From Pedobacter frigiditerrae (GTDB taxonomy: Bacteria; Bacteroidota; Bacteroidia; Sphingobacteriales; Sphingobacteriaceae), in contig NZ_SJSK01000004.1 of the NCBI RefSeq assembly GCF_004331645.1, positions 310,001 to 374,000 on the forward strand: a DNA stretch of 64,000 nt. The letters run 5' to 3'. Shown here piece after piece: positions 42,772-51,892 of this stretch. Below the pieces are notes generated by a model. The model ran no database searches. It was not told where the DNA came from and worked only from the letters and a program-made list of their open reading frames with translations. The stretch's first letter is position 1; each line of letters starts with the position of its first letter. A program made the position numbers and the translations under genes.

Positions 42772-44270
42772 TGGCTACTTTAGTCGGCTGTATCGCGAAA
42801 ACCATCAAAACTACATTGGTTGCGCTTGCTGCATTTTGTAGTATGACCTGTTATGCGCAGCAATTAACTGGAAAGCTGGTCAATTTGAATGGCAATAAGT
42901 TTACCGTTATTTCTTCTGATGATGGTGTGTCTTTTGTGAAAGATACCATTACCACAATTAATGGGAAGTTTACCCTCAATTTAAAGATCAAAAAAACTCA
43001 ATATATTACCCTTGATTTTGATGATTTTTCTTGGAGCAATATTTTTATATCACCCAAACAAATCCTTGAAATTAATGCGGATTGTAGTAACTGGGAAGCA
43101 TTTACAAACACCCAAAAATATAAAGGAACAGCTGCAGCTTACAATAACCACAGCGCTTGGCTACAAAAAACAATGGCTGCAAAAAAGCAACAGATTGACA
43201 TGAAAACTTATCATTTAAAAAAGGATGATTTCGTAAAATCGGTCGATCATTATTATAAAGTGACAGATAGTTTAACTAAAATCTATCAACAAAAGCTTAC
43301 TTTATCAGAAAGAAATAGCGCTTTATGGAAAAATTATCTGGTGATCGACAGTATTGAAAATGCCTATACCAGATTATCCTTTTTTAGATCTTATGCTGAT
43401 GCTGTTATAAAGGGTTATGGTGCTAAATCTGCTTTTGCACAACAATATATCGAACCAAACTTAACCATCACGGAAGATGCAAATTACATCACGGCTCCCG
43501 CTTACCGCAATTTCTGGATTTCTTACCTACCATTTAAATATGATGTTACAGCATTCAAAGCAGATACAAGCAAAACTTTTACACATGAGCGCTACAAGTA
43601 TTTTGCTGAGATTCCTAAAATAACTGCGTCACAGCTGAACAGTAGCTTAACAAAAATTATCAGTTTCTATTATTTGCAACATCTAGCCGACGAATACAAA
43701 AAAGCAACAGCCGAACAGTTGCTAATTTTAGATCAATTTTCTTCGTTTATCTATGCTAAAATAGACGATCAAGTGGTAAGTTCTCCTTATTTAAAAAGAG
43801 TAAATGAAGCCAAAAATTATCGTTTACAATCTCTTCCAGGCGAACCATCCTTTGATTTTACACTTGTTGATACAGCGGGGAAACAATATACACTTACCGA
43901 TTTTAAAGGCAAACTGGTTTATATCGATGTATGGGCTAGTTGGTGTGGGCCATGTATTGCTGAAATGCCAAGTCTTAAAGCTTTAAGAGCACAATATCAA
44001 AAAAATGATAACGTGATCTTTATTTCTGTATCTATTGATGATAATTATAAGAAATGGGTGGAAAAGGGTCTGACTGTACACAAGCCAGAAGGACTACAAC
44101 TTTGGGCTAAAAATGGGTTTGACAGCAGCTTTGCTAAAGATTATAAAATTACAACTATACCGCAATTTATGCTGATAGATGGGCAGGGTTTGATTGTTGA
44201 TTTAAACGCACCTAGACCAAGTGATATCAAAAAAATAAGTCTTCTAATCAATGAAACTTTAACGAAATAA
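42771..44270 (+). CDS. secreted thioredoxin-like (TlpA-type) protein with DUF4369-like head
   Basis: 499 residues from ATG 42771 (MATLVGC...). A signal peptide ends at about 28 (CYAQQ). The head (about 30-115) is a DUF4369-like sandwich, the middle is helical (115-350), and the tail is a TlpA/ResA-type thioredoxin fold with VWASWCGPC (Cys near 391 and 394), the cis-Pro in TTIPQFML, and a FDFTLVDTAGK strand before it. Redox-active periplasmic protein; the substrate is unknown. The start overlaps the BlaI stop by one base, so expression depends on the repressor. Confidence 0.92.
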   Translation: MATLVGCIAKTIKTTLVALAAFCSMTCYAQQLTGKLVNLNGNKFTVISSDDGVSFVKDTITTINGKFTLNLKIKKTQYITLDFDDFSWSNIFISPKQILEINADCSNWEAFTNTQKYKGTAAAYNNHSAWLQKTMAAKKQQIDMKTYHLKKDDFVKSVDHYYKVTDSLTKIYQQKLTLSERNSALWKNYLVIDSIENAYTRLSFFRSYADAVIKGYGAKSAFAQQYIEPNLTITEDANYITAPAYRNFWISYLPFKYDVTAFKADTSKTFTHERYKYFAEIPKITASQLNSSLTKIISFYYLQHLADEYKKATAEQLLILDQFSSFIYAKIDDQVVSSPYLKRVNEAKNYRLQSLPGEPSFDFTLVDTAGKQYTLTDFKGKLVYIDVWASWCGPCIAEMPSLKALRAQYQKNDNVIFISVSIDDNYKKWVEKGLTVHKPEGLQLWAKNGFDSSFAKDYKITTIPQFMLIDGQGLIVDLNAPRPSDIKKISLLINETLTK

Positions 44271-44274
44271 CATT

Positions 44275-46281
44275 ATGAATTGGTTATATTATTTACTAGA
44301 AGCAAACCTGTATTTGCTCCTATTTTATGGCTTTTATCGTTTGTTTTTACAGAACGAAACCTTTTATAATAGTAACCGCTATTTTTTATTATTGAGCAGT
44401 GTTACGGCGTTTGTATTGCCCATCATGCAATTGGGGTTTTTAAAACCAACACCAATTATAGACAATAACCTTTTTCCGCCGCCTATCTTATACACAGAAG
44501 AGCAATTAGCTAAAATGACCTTTGCACCCGTTCAGGAAACATTTAACCTTATAGAGTGGTTTTATCCCGTTTATTTGATAATTGCATTAGGTTTTGCCAT
44601 CAAACTAAGTATTAGCCTTTTCAAAATCATTCACCTTTGCTTAAAGGCTAAAAAGGCAAAAACAGGCAAAATCACATTAATTGAACTCAAAGAACAAACA
44701 ACAGCTTTTTCGTTTTTCAATCTCTTATTTATTCATCCGCATCTGGCGGAAAAACAAACTGTTTTAAACCATGAAATGGTGCATATTAAACAAAAGCACA
44801 GTGTGGATATCTTGTTTTTTGAACTATTACAAATTATTTGCTGGTTTAACCCTATCATCCACTTTATTAAAAAAGACATTAAACTATTACATGAATACAT
44901 TGCCGATGAATTGAGCACCAATTCAGGAATTCAAAAACACGAATACGCCATGTTTCTCATCGAAAATTCTTTTGGTGTAGTACCAATACCGCTTACAAAT
45001 CAAATATTCAATCAATCAATATTAAAAAGGAGAATTAACATGTTAAACAAAAAAAGAACAGCTGATTGGGCAAGGCTCAGGCTTCTGTTAACATTACCAC
45101 TAGTCGGGGCTATGCTCTGTACATCAACAATGGCATTTACTAAAGATTATGGTTATGTAGACTTGCTTCCGGAGAAAAGCAAAACTGCAGAAACTATACC
45201 ACAAGAAGTGCCACAAGTAAAAGAAGTTAAACAGACTGCACCCAAAGTAAAAACTGTAAAAAGGGACCAGGTTAAATTCCCGCCACCAATTGTTAGTCAA
45301 GCCTATTATTCACCAAGTAAATATGACAAATCAACTAAAAAACAGACTTCTTTAGAAAATAAATTAATTATAGTTAATGGCAAGGAATTAACCTACAAAA
45401 ACGACTTTTATGGTGTAAGTGGTGCTGATAAAATCATCACTTTGAAAAGTGCAGAAGCCATTAAAAAATATGGCGATAAAGCCAAATACGGAGTAGTAGA
45501 AGTTTCAGGAAAAAGCTTGAAGATTATAAATACCCCAACTGACAAAATTAAATTCCCGCCACCCATTGTAAGACCAGATAGAGCCTATTTTATTCCTAAA
45601 AGGGATTATAATTCTTCTTCAACTAATCCTCCATATATTGAAAAAAGGTATGTTGTTATGAATGGTCAACCTGTTTCAAATTTGGATGAATTTTATGGTG
45701 TAAGAAATGCTAGTCAAATTATATACCTTAAACCTTCAGCAGCGGTTTCAAAATATGGCGATAAAGCCAAAAATGGAGCTGTGGAAATTACTGGAGGTGA
45801 AGTAAAGTACCTTAAGCTAGGGGAAGTCCCACCTCCACCACCAGTTGAAGACCAAGTGAAGTTTCCTCCTCCAATTGTAAAGCCTGATAAGAAAAGTCTA
45901 AAAAGTGCACCCGCTCCACCACCTGCTTATAAAGTGAGAGAAAAAGCACCAAGGGTAACTGAAAACCGCAATATTACAGGCACAATAAAAAGGGAAATAG
46001 ATAGTGCTGCAAATAGATTAACAGGTACTGTTAGAGGATACCAAGTTGATAGAAAAAATAATATAAATAGAGTTAAATCTCTAGATGGTAAGGATGAGGT
46101 AATTGCAATTGAAGGTTATCCTATTAATGATGATGGAACTAAAATAAATGAGGTTGAATTGAAAAAGAAAGGAAACCAATCTAAAAAGTCACCAATTTTA
46201 ACAGAAGGATATCCAATTAACACTAATGGAGAAAAGATAAAGGAAGTTAAGGTAACAGGAAGGCACTCTAAAGTAAATTAG
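44275..46281 (+). CDS. BlaR1-like M56 membrane metalloprotease with repeated plug-like modules
   Basis: 668 residues. Membrane helices at about 1-20, 36-54, 96-118 and 255-283 frame the M56 domain; the zinc motif HEMVH is at 166-170, and LLHEYIADELSTN holds the next ligand. Beyond about 300 the periplasmic tail repeats a module twice: LIIVNGKELTYKNDFYGV... then AIKKYGDKAKYGVVEVSG, and again VVMNGQPVSNLDEFYGV... AVSKYGDKAKNGAVEITG, resembling TonB plug-type units. Each is bounded by KFPPPIV linkers (three copies). Standard role: senses envelope stress and inactivates the BlaI-type repressor. The natural signal is unknown. Confidence 0.9.
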   Translation: MNWLYYLLEANLYLLLFYGFYRLFLQNETFYNSNRYFLLLSSVTAFVLPIMQLGFLKPTPIIDNNLFPPPILYTEEQLAKMTFAPVQETFNLIEWFYPVYLIIALGFAIKLSISLFKIIHLCLKAKKAKTGKITLIELKEQTTAFSFFNLLFIHPHLAEKQTVLNHEMVHIKQKHSVDILFFELLQIICWFNPIIHFIKKDIKLLHEYIADELSTNSGIQKHEYAMFLIENSFGVVPIPLTNQIFNQSILKRRINMLNKKRTADWARLRLLLTLPLVGAMLCTSTMAFTKDYGYVDLLPEKSKTAETIPQEVPQVKEVKQTAPKVKTVKRDQVKFPPPIVSQAYYSPSKYDKSTKKQTSLENKLIIVNGKELTYKNDFYGVSGADKIITLKSAEAIKKYGDKAKYGVVEVSGKSLKIINTPTDKIKFPPPIVRPDRAYFIPKRDYNSSSTNPPYIEKRYVVMNGQPVSNLDEFYGVRNASQIIYLKPSAAVSKYGDKAKNGAVEITGGEVKYLKLGEVPPPPPVEDQVKFPPPIVKPDKKSLKSAPAPPPAYKVREKAPRVTENRNITGTIKREIDSAANRLTGTVRGYQVDRKNNINRVKSLDGKDEVIAIEGYPINDDGTKINEVELKKKGNQSKKSPILTEGYPINTNGEKIKEVKVTGRHSKVN

Positions 46282-46300
46282 GAACTAAGAGAAAAGCTAA

Positions 46301-46936
46301 TTACTGCGGTATATAAACCACATATTTAGTTTCAAAAAATTCTTCATCAAAATAAGCTGAAAGCGGATATAATTCTGCTTTCAGTTTTGATTCTTTAATT
46401 TCCTCCGTTAAATCGCCTCCCTTTAAGTATAAGATCCCATTTTGAATGGCATTTTTATTCTCCCTAGCAAATTTACCTTTAATCCAAGGGTAAAAATCTA
46501 TTAATCGTGTAACTGCTCTAGAAACAACAAAATTATATTTATCAGTTACTTGCTCGGCCCTTAAATGACTTGCTTTTACGTTCTTTAAACCCAAGGCTGC
46601 CGCAACTTCTGTAACCACTTTTATCTTTTTCCCTATAGAATCTACCAAATGGAATTGTGTTTCTGGGAACAAAATTGCCAATGGAATACCTGGGAAACCT
46701 CCTCCAGTACCTACATCCAGTATCTTCTCTCCTGCTTTAAAGCTGCAGAATTTCGCAATAGCCAAAGAATGCAGAATGTGGCGCTCATACAACTCATCAA
46801 TGTCTTTTCTAGAAATCACATTGATTTGAGCATTCCAAAAACTATACAAATCATACAATTGTGTAAACTGCGCAATTTGCTCTTCAGTAAGGTTTTTAAA
46901 GTATTTTAAAATGATATCAGGTTTTACTTCAGACAT
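46301..46936 (-). CDS. rsmG: 16S rRNA (guanine527-N7) methyltransferase RsmG
   Basis: 211 residues, cytoplasmic Rossmann-type methyltransferase. The SAM-binding motif DVGTGGGFPGIPLAI (about 76-90), HLVDSIGKK (motif II) and the SRAVTRL segment are diagnostic of RsmG/GidB. It methylates G527 of 16S rRNA; its loss gives low-level streptomycin resistance in other bacteria. It follows the glycosyltransferase gene with 35 bases between, so the two are probably co-transcribed. Converges on the M56 gene. Confidence 0.95.
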   Translation of the reverse strand: MSEVKPDIILKYFKNLTEEQIAQFTQLYDLYSFWNAQINVISRKDIDELYERHILHSLAIAKFCSFKAGEKILDVGTGGGFPGIPLAILFPETQFHLVDSIGKKIKVVTEVAAALGLKNVKASHLRAEQVTDKYNFVVSRAVTRLIDFYPWIKGKFARENKNAIQNGILYLKGGDLTEEIKESKLKAELYPLSAYFDEEFFETKYVVYIPQ

Positions 46937-46971
46937 TGTATTAAAATTAAAGCCCCTTTAGGGGTATTGGG

Positions 46972-48093
46972 TTATTTCCACTGTACTTTTTTAACAAATA
47001 TAGATAGAATAGCGTTAAACACTAAAAAAACAAATAACAGTATATCTAATATAGGGAACCACCAACTCAATTCGCCATAATTTAATCGTTTCAACAACCT
47101 AGGATAAACAAAACTCCGAATTAATATACTTAAAGCCAAAACTCCTAAAGCAATATATCTTGTAGTTGGGATGCAACTCGCAGCAATTAATAAACCATAA
47201 AACAGAAATTGAAATATAACTTGTACCGAAAGTATAAACCTATGTTTTGGTTTGTACATTTTTCCGGCACCATAATGTCTTTTCTTTTGCCTTAAATAAG
47301 TAATGAATGAAGCCTTAGGCTCACTCCAAACGTGAGTTTCTCTATTAATCCTTATTTCAGTGTTATTACGATTTGCATTAGCATTTACAAACAAATCGTC
47401 ATCGCCAGACGGGATGTGCATATGTGCCGCAAAGCCTTTATTTTTAAAAAACAAGGCTTTTTTATAAGCCATATTCCTCCCTACTCCCATATAAGGCATT
47501 TGCTTTAGCGCATAAGAAAGGTAATTTACAGCAGTAAAAAATGTTTCGAACCTGATTAAGCTATTCAGTAGTCCAAACTTTTTAAAATATGGCGAATAAC
47601 CTAATACTATCTCAGTATTTTCATTCTCTGGTTGTTGCATTCCCATTAGCCAATTAGAAGAAGCTGGCTCACAATCGGCATCTGTAAATACCAACCAATC
47701 ATATTGCGCAGCCTTTATACCCATGGTAACTGCAAATTTCTTTCCTGCAATAAACTTATCGCCATCAGCAACCGTAACCACTTTTAAGTTTTCGTATTTC
47801 TTTTCAAAATCTTCCAAAATATCAGCTGTTCCATCCCATGAACGATCGTTCACTACAATAACTTCAAAATCTGAATAATCTTGATGAAGGATACTCGGCA
47901 GGTATTTTTTTAAATTCTCTGCTTCATTACGAGCACAAATAATTACACTTAAAGGATTTCTAGCTCGTTCAGAAACTTGGTCTATCTTCACTAAAGCCAG
48001 TTTTAAGTGCACAAACAAACTAAAATAAAGCTGTACTAAAAAACAAAAAGTAAGGGCGCCCAATAGGCAAATCTCTATTATATTTAATTCCAC
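46972..48093 (-). CDS. family 2 glycosyltransferase with membrane helices
   Basis: 373 residues. An N-terminal hydrophobic segment (about 8-30) precedes the GT-A domain (about 45-280): PLSVIICARNEAENL, VVNDRSWDGT, FTDADC (the DxD motif) and a distal RQKKRHYG, similar to Q/RxxRW. Two or three C-terminal helices (about 295-365) anchor the protein in the inner membrane. Donor and acceptor are unknown; likely polysaccharide or lipid glycosylation. It is upstream of rsmG on the same strand, and divergent from tgt. Confidence 0.92.
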   Translation of the reverse strand: MELNIIEICLLGALTFCFLVQLYFSLFVHLKLALVKIDQVSERARNPLSVIICARNEAENLKKYLPSILHQDYSDFEVIVVNDRSWDGTADILEDFEKKYENLKVVTVADGDKFIAGKKFAVTMGIKAAQYDWLVFTDADCEPASSNWLMGMQQPENENTEIVLGYSPYFKKFGLLNSLIRFETFFTAVNYLSYALKQMPYMGVGRNMAYKKALFFKNKGFAAHMHIPSGDDDLFVNANANRNNTEIRINRETHVWSEPKASFITYLRQKKRHYGAGKMYKPKHRFILSVQVIFQFLFYGLLIAASCIPTTRYIALGVLALSILIRSFVYPRLLKRLNYGELSWWFPILDILLFVFLVFNAILSIFVKKVQWK

Positions 48094-48193
48094 TATTTAA
48101 ATTTTGAAAGCTAGCAAATCTCTCATTTTTAATCTGTAAAGTGGCTTTATGTTGATAAAAAATTCAATAACCTGATAAAAGGAATATTCTTGC

Positions 48194-48201
48194 TATTTTT
48201 G
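48194..48201 (+). promoter_or_regulatory. -7 box (TATTTTTG) of the tgt operon
   Basis: TATTTTTG matches TAnnTTTG 28 bases before ATG 48230; CCTG at 48171-48174 with a 19-base spacer is a weak -33. Confidence 0.5.
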
Positions 48202-48229
48202 TCAGATTTTTCGAAGAAGATAAACACAC

Positions 48230-49360
48230 ATGAAATTTACTTTACAGGCAAACGACCCGTTATCAAAAGCTAGGGCTGGAACAGTTACAACAGCGCATGG
48301 CAATATCCAAACACCTATTTTTATGCCTGTTGGTACTGCCGGAACAGTTAAGGCAGTACACCAAAGAGAACTTAAGGATGATATTAAAGCCCAAATTATT
48401 TTAGGAAATACCTATCACCTATACCTTAGACCAGGATTAGATATTATTGAGCCAGCTGGTGGATTACATAAATTTATAGGCTGGGACAAGCCTATTTTAA
48501 CAGATAGTGGTGGTTATCAGGTTTACTCTTTAAGTAAAGTTCGTAAGATTAAAGAAGAAGGGGTAACTTTTCATTCGCACATAGATGGTTCAAAACATTT
48601 GTTTACGCCAGAGTATGCAATGGATATACAGCGTACCATTGGTGCAGATATCATCATGGCATTTGACGAATGCACACCGTATCCTTGCGACTACAAATAC
48701 GCTGCAAACTCCATTAACATGACCCATAGGTGGCTTAAACGTTGTTGCCATAGGTTTGATACCACAGAACCAAAATATGGATTTGACCAGACGTTATTTC
48801 CTATTGTACAGGGTTCTGTTTATAAAGATTTAAGAGTAAAATCTGCAGAATTTATTGCCTCAATGAATAGAGAAGGTAATGCAATTGGCGGATTATCGGT
48901 TGGCGAACCCGCAGAAGAAATGTATGCCATGACTGAGGTAGTCTGCAATGTTTTACCTGTTGATAAACCACGATATTTAATGGGCGTTGGTACACCAATC
49001 AACATTTTAGAGAATATTGCGTTAGGTATAGATATGTTTGATTGTGTAATGCCAACCAGAAATGCAAGAAATGGGATGCTTTTCACAAGGAATGGAATGA
49101 TTAACATTACCAATAAAAAATGGGCTAATGATTTTTCTCCAATTGATGCTGAAAGCGATTTATATGCAGACCAAGTGTATTCTAAAGCATATTTAAGGCA
49201 TTTAATGCATTCAAAAGAAATATTAGGTGCTCAAATTGCAACATTACACAACCTACATTTCTATTTATGGTTAGTAAATGAAGCCAGGGAAAAAATCATT
49301 GCTGGCGAATTTTACGATTGGAAAAACAAAATGGTAACTATATTAGGCAATAAATTGTAA
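48230..49360 (+). CDS. tgt: tRNA-guanine transglycosylase Tgt (zinc cysteines missing)
   Basis: 376 residues, cytoplasmic TIM-barrel. ILTDSGGYQVYSL (about 86-98) holds the acid Asp; GVGTPINILENIALGIDMFDCVMPTRNARNG (about 248-278) holds the nucleophile Asp and the guanine-recognition residues. The enzyme inserts the queuosine precursor at position 34 of GUN-anticodon tRNAs. In place of the C-x-C-x-x-C zinc-binding segment the protein reads ESDLYADQVYSKAYLRHL, so the three Cys ligands are absent. Start of a three-gene operon; the next gene begins at the base after its stop. Confidence 0.94.
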   Translation: MKFTLQANDPLSKARAGTVTTAHGNIQTPIFMPVGTAGTVKAVHQRELKDDIKAQIILGNTYHLYLRPGLDIIEPAGGLHKFIGWDKPILTDSGGYQVYSLSKVRKIKEEGVTFHSHIDGSKHLFTPEYAMDIQRTIGADIIMAFDECTPYPCDYKYAANSINMTHRWLKRCCHRFDTTEPKYGFDQTLFPIVQGSVYKDLRVKSAEFIASMNREGNAIGGLSVGEPAEEMYAMTEVVCNVLPVDKPRYLMGVGTPINILENIALGIDMFDCVMPTRNARNGMLFTRNGMINITNKKWANDFSPIDAESDLYADQVYSKAYLRHLMHSKEILGAQIATLHNLHFYLWLVNEAREKIIAGEFYDWKNKMVTILGNKL

Positions 49361-50464
49361 ATGAAATTCATCAAGCAACGCTTAAAAATCATAGATAGCT
49401 TTATCATAGGCAAATACCTAGGCACTTTTGTATACACCTTGGTCTTGTTTGTGGTTATCATCGTGATTTTCGATTTATCTGAAAAATTGGATGATTTTTT
49501 AAAGCGTGACTTGAGTATTTGGCAAACCATTACACAATATTATGCAGGCGCAATTCCGTTTTACGTGAACATGTTGTCTCCACTTATCAATTTTATTGCG
49601 GTTATATTTTTTACTGCAAAAATGGCCGACCAAACTGAAATTGTACCTATTTTGAGTGGCGGAGTTAGTTTTAATCGATTTTTAAGACCTTATTTAATCT
49701 CTTCATTTATTATTTTTTCGGTTAATTTGGTTTCAAACCTTTACATACTTCCTTATACCAACCAAATTAAGAATAAATTTGAAAATGAGGTTGTTAACGA
49801 AAAAGATCCTTCAGTAAAAACCAATATACACATGAAGGTTGATAATAACACTTACATCTATATTGACAATTTTGATAATAAAACAAACATAGGTTATCGT
49901 TTCTCACTTGATAAATTTCAAGGTGATGTTCTAAAGAAAAAGCTCATTGCAGACCGTATTGAATGGGATTCTTTAAAGAGAGTATGGAAAATGGTTAATT
50001 ACTCAACCCGAAACATAGATGGCTTAAAGGAAAGTATGGTTTATGCCAATTCTAAAACAAAAGATACCATTTTAGATATGAAACCTGACGATTTCTCTGC
50101 CTATCAGAACGTTTTTGAAAGTATGAGTGGTAAAGAATTAACAGACAAAATCAAAAAGGAAAGAATTAGAGGCTCTGGTATCATGAGTGATTTACTTTTT
50201 GAGCAATATAAAAGATGGTTCCAACCCCTATCTGCCTTTGTATTGACCTTAATTGGCGTTGCATTATCTTCTCGTAAGGTGCGCGGAGGTGTAGGATTAC
50301 CCCTAGGAATAGGTATTATTTTAAGTTTTGCCTATATCGTATTTAACCAATTTGCTAAAATGTTTTCTACCAAAGGTGGCTTACCACCTCTTCTAGCTGT
50401 ATTATTGCCTACCTTATTTTTTGGACTTTTAGGATTATATTTGTTGCGTAGAGCACCAAAATAA
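49361..50464 (+). CDS. LptF/LptG-family permease (YjgP/YjgQ)
   Basis: 367 residues, six transmembrane helices (about 22-45, 60-80, 102-122, 275-292, 302-322, 335-355) with a periplasmic beta-jellyroll domain in between. IIGKYLGTFVYTLVLFVVI at the N-terminus and ILSGGVSFNRFLRPYL (coupling helix) are family signatures. These permeases, with LptB, extract LPS from the inner membrane for transport to the cell surface. Bacteroidota commonly encode only one or two such proteins, so F versus G cannot be fixed. Directly abuts tgt. Confidence 0.93.
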   Translation: MKFIKQRLKIIDSFIIGKYLGTFVYTLVLFVVIIVIFDLSEKLDDFLKRDLSIWQTITQYYAGAIPFYVNMLSPLINFIAVIFFTAKMADQTEIVPILSGGVSFNRFLRPYLISSFIIFSVNLVSNLYILPYTNQIKNKFENEVVNEKDPSVKTNIHMKVDNNTYIYIDNFDNKTNIGYRFSLDKFQGDVLKKKLIADRIEWDSLKRVWKMVNYSTRNIDGLKESMVYANSKTKDTILDMKPDDFSAYQNVFESMSGKELTDKIKKERIRGSGIMSDLLFEQYKRWFQPLSAFVLTLIGVALSSRKVRGGVGLPLGIGIILSFAYIVFNQFAKMFSTKGGLPPLLAVLLPTLFFGLLGLYLLRRAPK

Positions 50465-51357
50465 TGAATCCGACCCCAAAAGCCAGCGACAATAAAAACT
50501 TATTAATCCTTCACCTAACTGTTTTTGTTTGGGGCTTTACAGGCATCTTAGGGGCATTAATTTCAATTAATGCTGTACAAATGGTATGGTACAGGGTTTT
50601 AATAGCCAGTATCTCTCTATTCGTTTACTTTATGCTTACTAAAACGAGCATTAAAGTAACCAAAACCCAATTTCTAAAGTTCTTTTTTACAGGAAGTATT
50701 GTTGCTATTCATTGGATATTCTTTTTCCACGCCATTAAAGTTGCTAATGTTTCTGTAAGCTTAATATGCCTCTCTTCAGTTACGCTTTTCATAGCCATAT
50801 TAGAGCCGCTAATGAAGAAACAGAGAATCTCCAAAGGCGATATCTTTGTAGGATTATTAATCATTCTAGGCATTTATCTCATCTTCAAATTCGAATCTAA
50901 ATATACTTTGGGCATTATTTTCGGACTATCTTCTGCTGTTGCGGCAAGCTTATTTTCGACAATAAACTCCACTTTGGTACAGAAAAACAACCCAAGTATT
51001 ATAGGTTTTTATGAATTAAGTGGTGCTTTTTTTTGGATTACTTTGTATCGTTTATTTGATAAAAGCTTACTTGAAGAGACCTTCAATTTAAGTTTAGCAG
51101 ACTGGTTTTACCTGTTCGTTTTAGGTACAATTTGCACTGCTTTAGCCTACGTTGCCGGCGTATCTGTTATGCGAACCTTGTCTGCTTTTAGGGTAGCTTT
51201 AATTACAAATTTAGAACCTGTTTACGGTATCGTTTTGGCCTTCATTTTGTTCGGTTCCAAGGAACAAATGACAGGCGGATTTTACTTAGGTTCTCTCCTA
51301 ATTTTAGCAGCGGTGTTCATCTATCCCATCTATAAAAAGCGTAAAAATCGCAGCTAG
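50464..51357 (+). CDS. EamA/DMT-family transporter
   Basis: 297 residues with ten predicted transmembrane helices and the two EamA repeats (LHLTVFVWGFTGILGALI and IIFGLSSAVAASLFSTINS start each). The family exports metabolites, amino acids or sugars; substrate unknown. The start ATG overlaps the stop of the LptF/G gene by one base, so the three genes are translationally coupled. A weak hairpin (CCCATAGGG) follows. Confidence 0.92.
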   Translation: MNPTPKASDNKNLLILHLTVFVWGFTGILGALISINAVQMVWYRVLIASISLFVYFMLTKTSIKVTKTQFLKFFFTGSIVAIHWIFFFHAIKVANVSVSLICLSSVTLFIAILEPLMKKQRISKGDIFVGLLIILGIYLIFKFESKYTLGIIFGLSSAVAASLFSTINSTLVQKNNPSIIGFYELSGAFFWITLYRLFDKSLLEETFNLSLADWFYLFVLGTICTALAYVAGVSVMRTLSAFRVALITNLEPVYGIVLAFILFGSKEQMTGGFYLGSLLILAAVFIYPIYKKRKNRS

Positions 51358-51892
51358 TTTTCTTCTACACCCATAGGGTAGGGGACAAGAAAATGTCAGT
51401 CAAAAACCGTTATTATATAGCTTTACATCTTTGCTAAAACCAAATGTATTAGGAGGTGAAAATAGACCTAAATTATTCTATAAAAAAGCCACACAAGCTT
51501 AATGGTTTTTACCTTTGAAAACGTACCAAAAAAGAACCTAAAATAGATTCGTAATCCTTCGATTTCAGCTCATTCTTTACAGGTAGAGCAAACACCTTAT
51601 CAACAAAAATCGTATACATTTTAAAAATGTGAAGAAAAAATTTGCTTTAAATTCAATAGAAATAGTGTATCTTAACTTCGTTATTTGAATGAACAATACA
51701 ATTATACAAAATCAACACAAAAGCAGTTAAAATCCTAATATTTCATCCAAAATTACCACAAAATAGTTAATTTAACTAAAGCAAATATTAAATTGATAAT
51801 CAATTAATTAAAACAATATAGTTAAATTAAAATATCAGATAAATCAATTAAACAAGAAACTAAAAAACTAAAAATATTAGCACTCTTTCTAT
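51358..51892. other. 535-base AT-rich intergenic region
   Basis: No large gene. A possible 36-residue minus-strand ORF lies at 51509-51619. The last ~240 bases (51650-51890) are extremely AT-rich with many TTAA and AATTAA motifs, suitable for a promoter region, but without a clear -7 match. Confidence 0.5.
51509..51619 (-). CDS. possible 36-residue ORF or gene remnant
   Basis: From a minus-strand ATG at 51619, 36 codons run to TAA at 51509 (MYTIFVDKVFALPVKNELK ... LGSFLVRFQR). The composition is protein-like, but there is no clear promoter or neighbour, so it may be a fragment of a lost gene. Confidence 0.25.
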   Translation of the reverse strand: MYTIFVDKVFALPVKNELKSKDYESILGSFLVRFQR

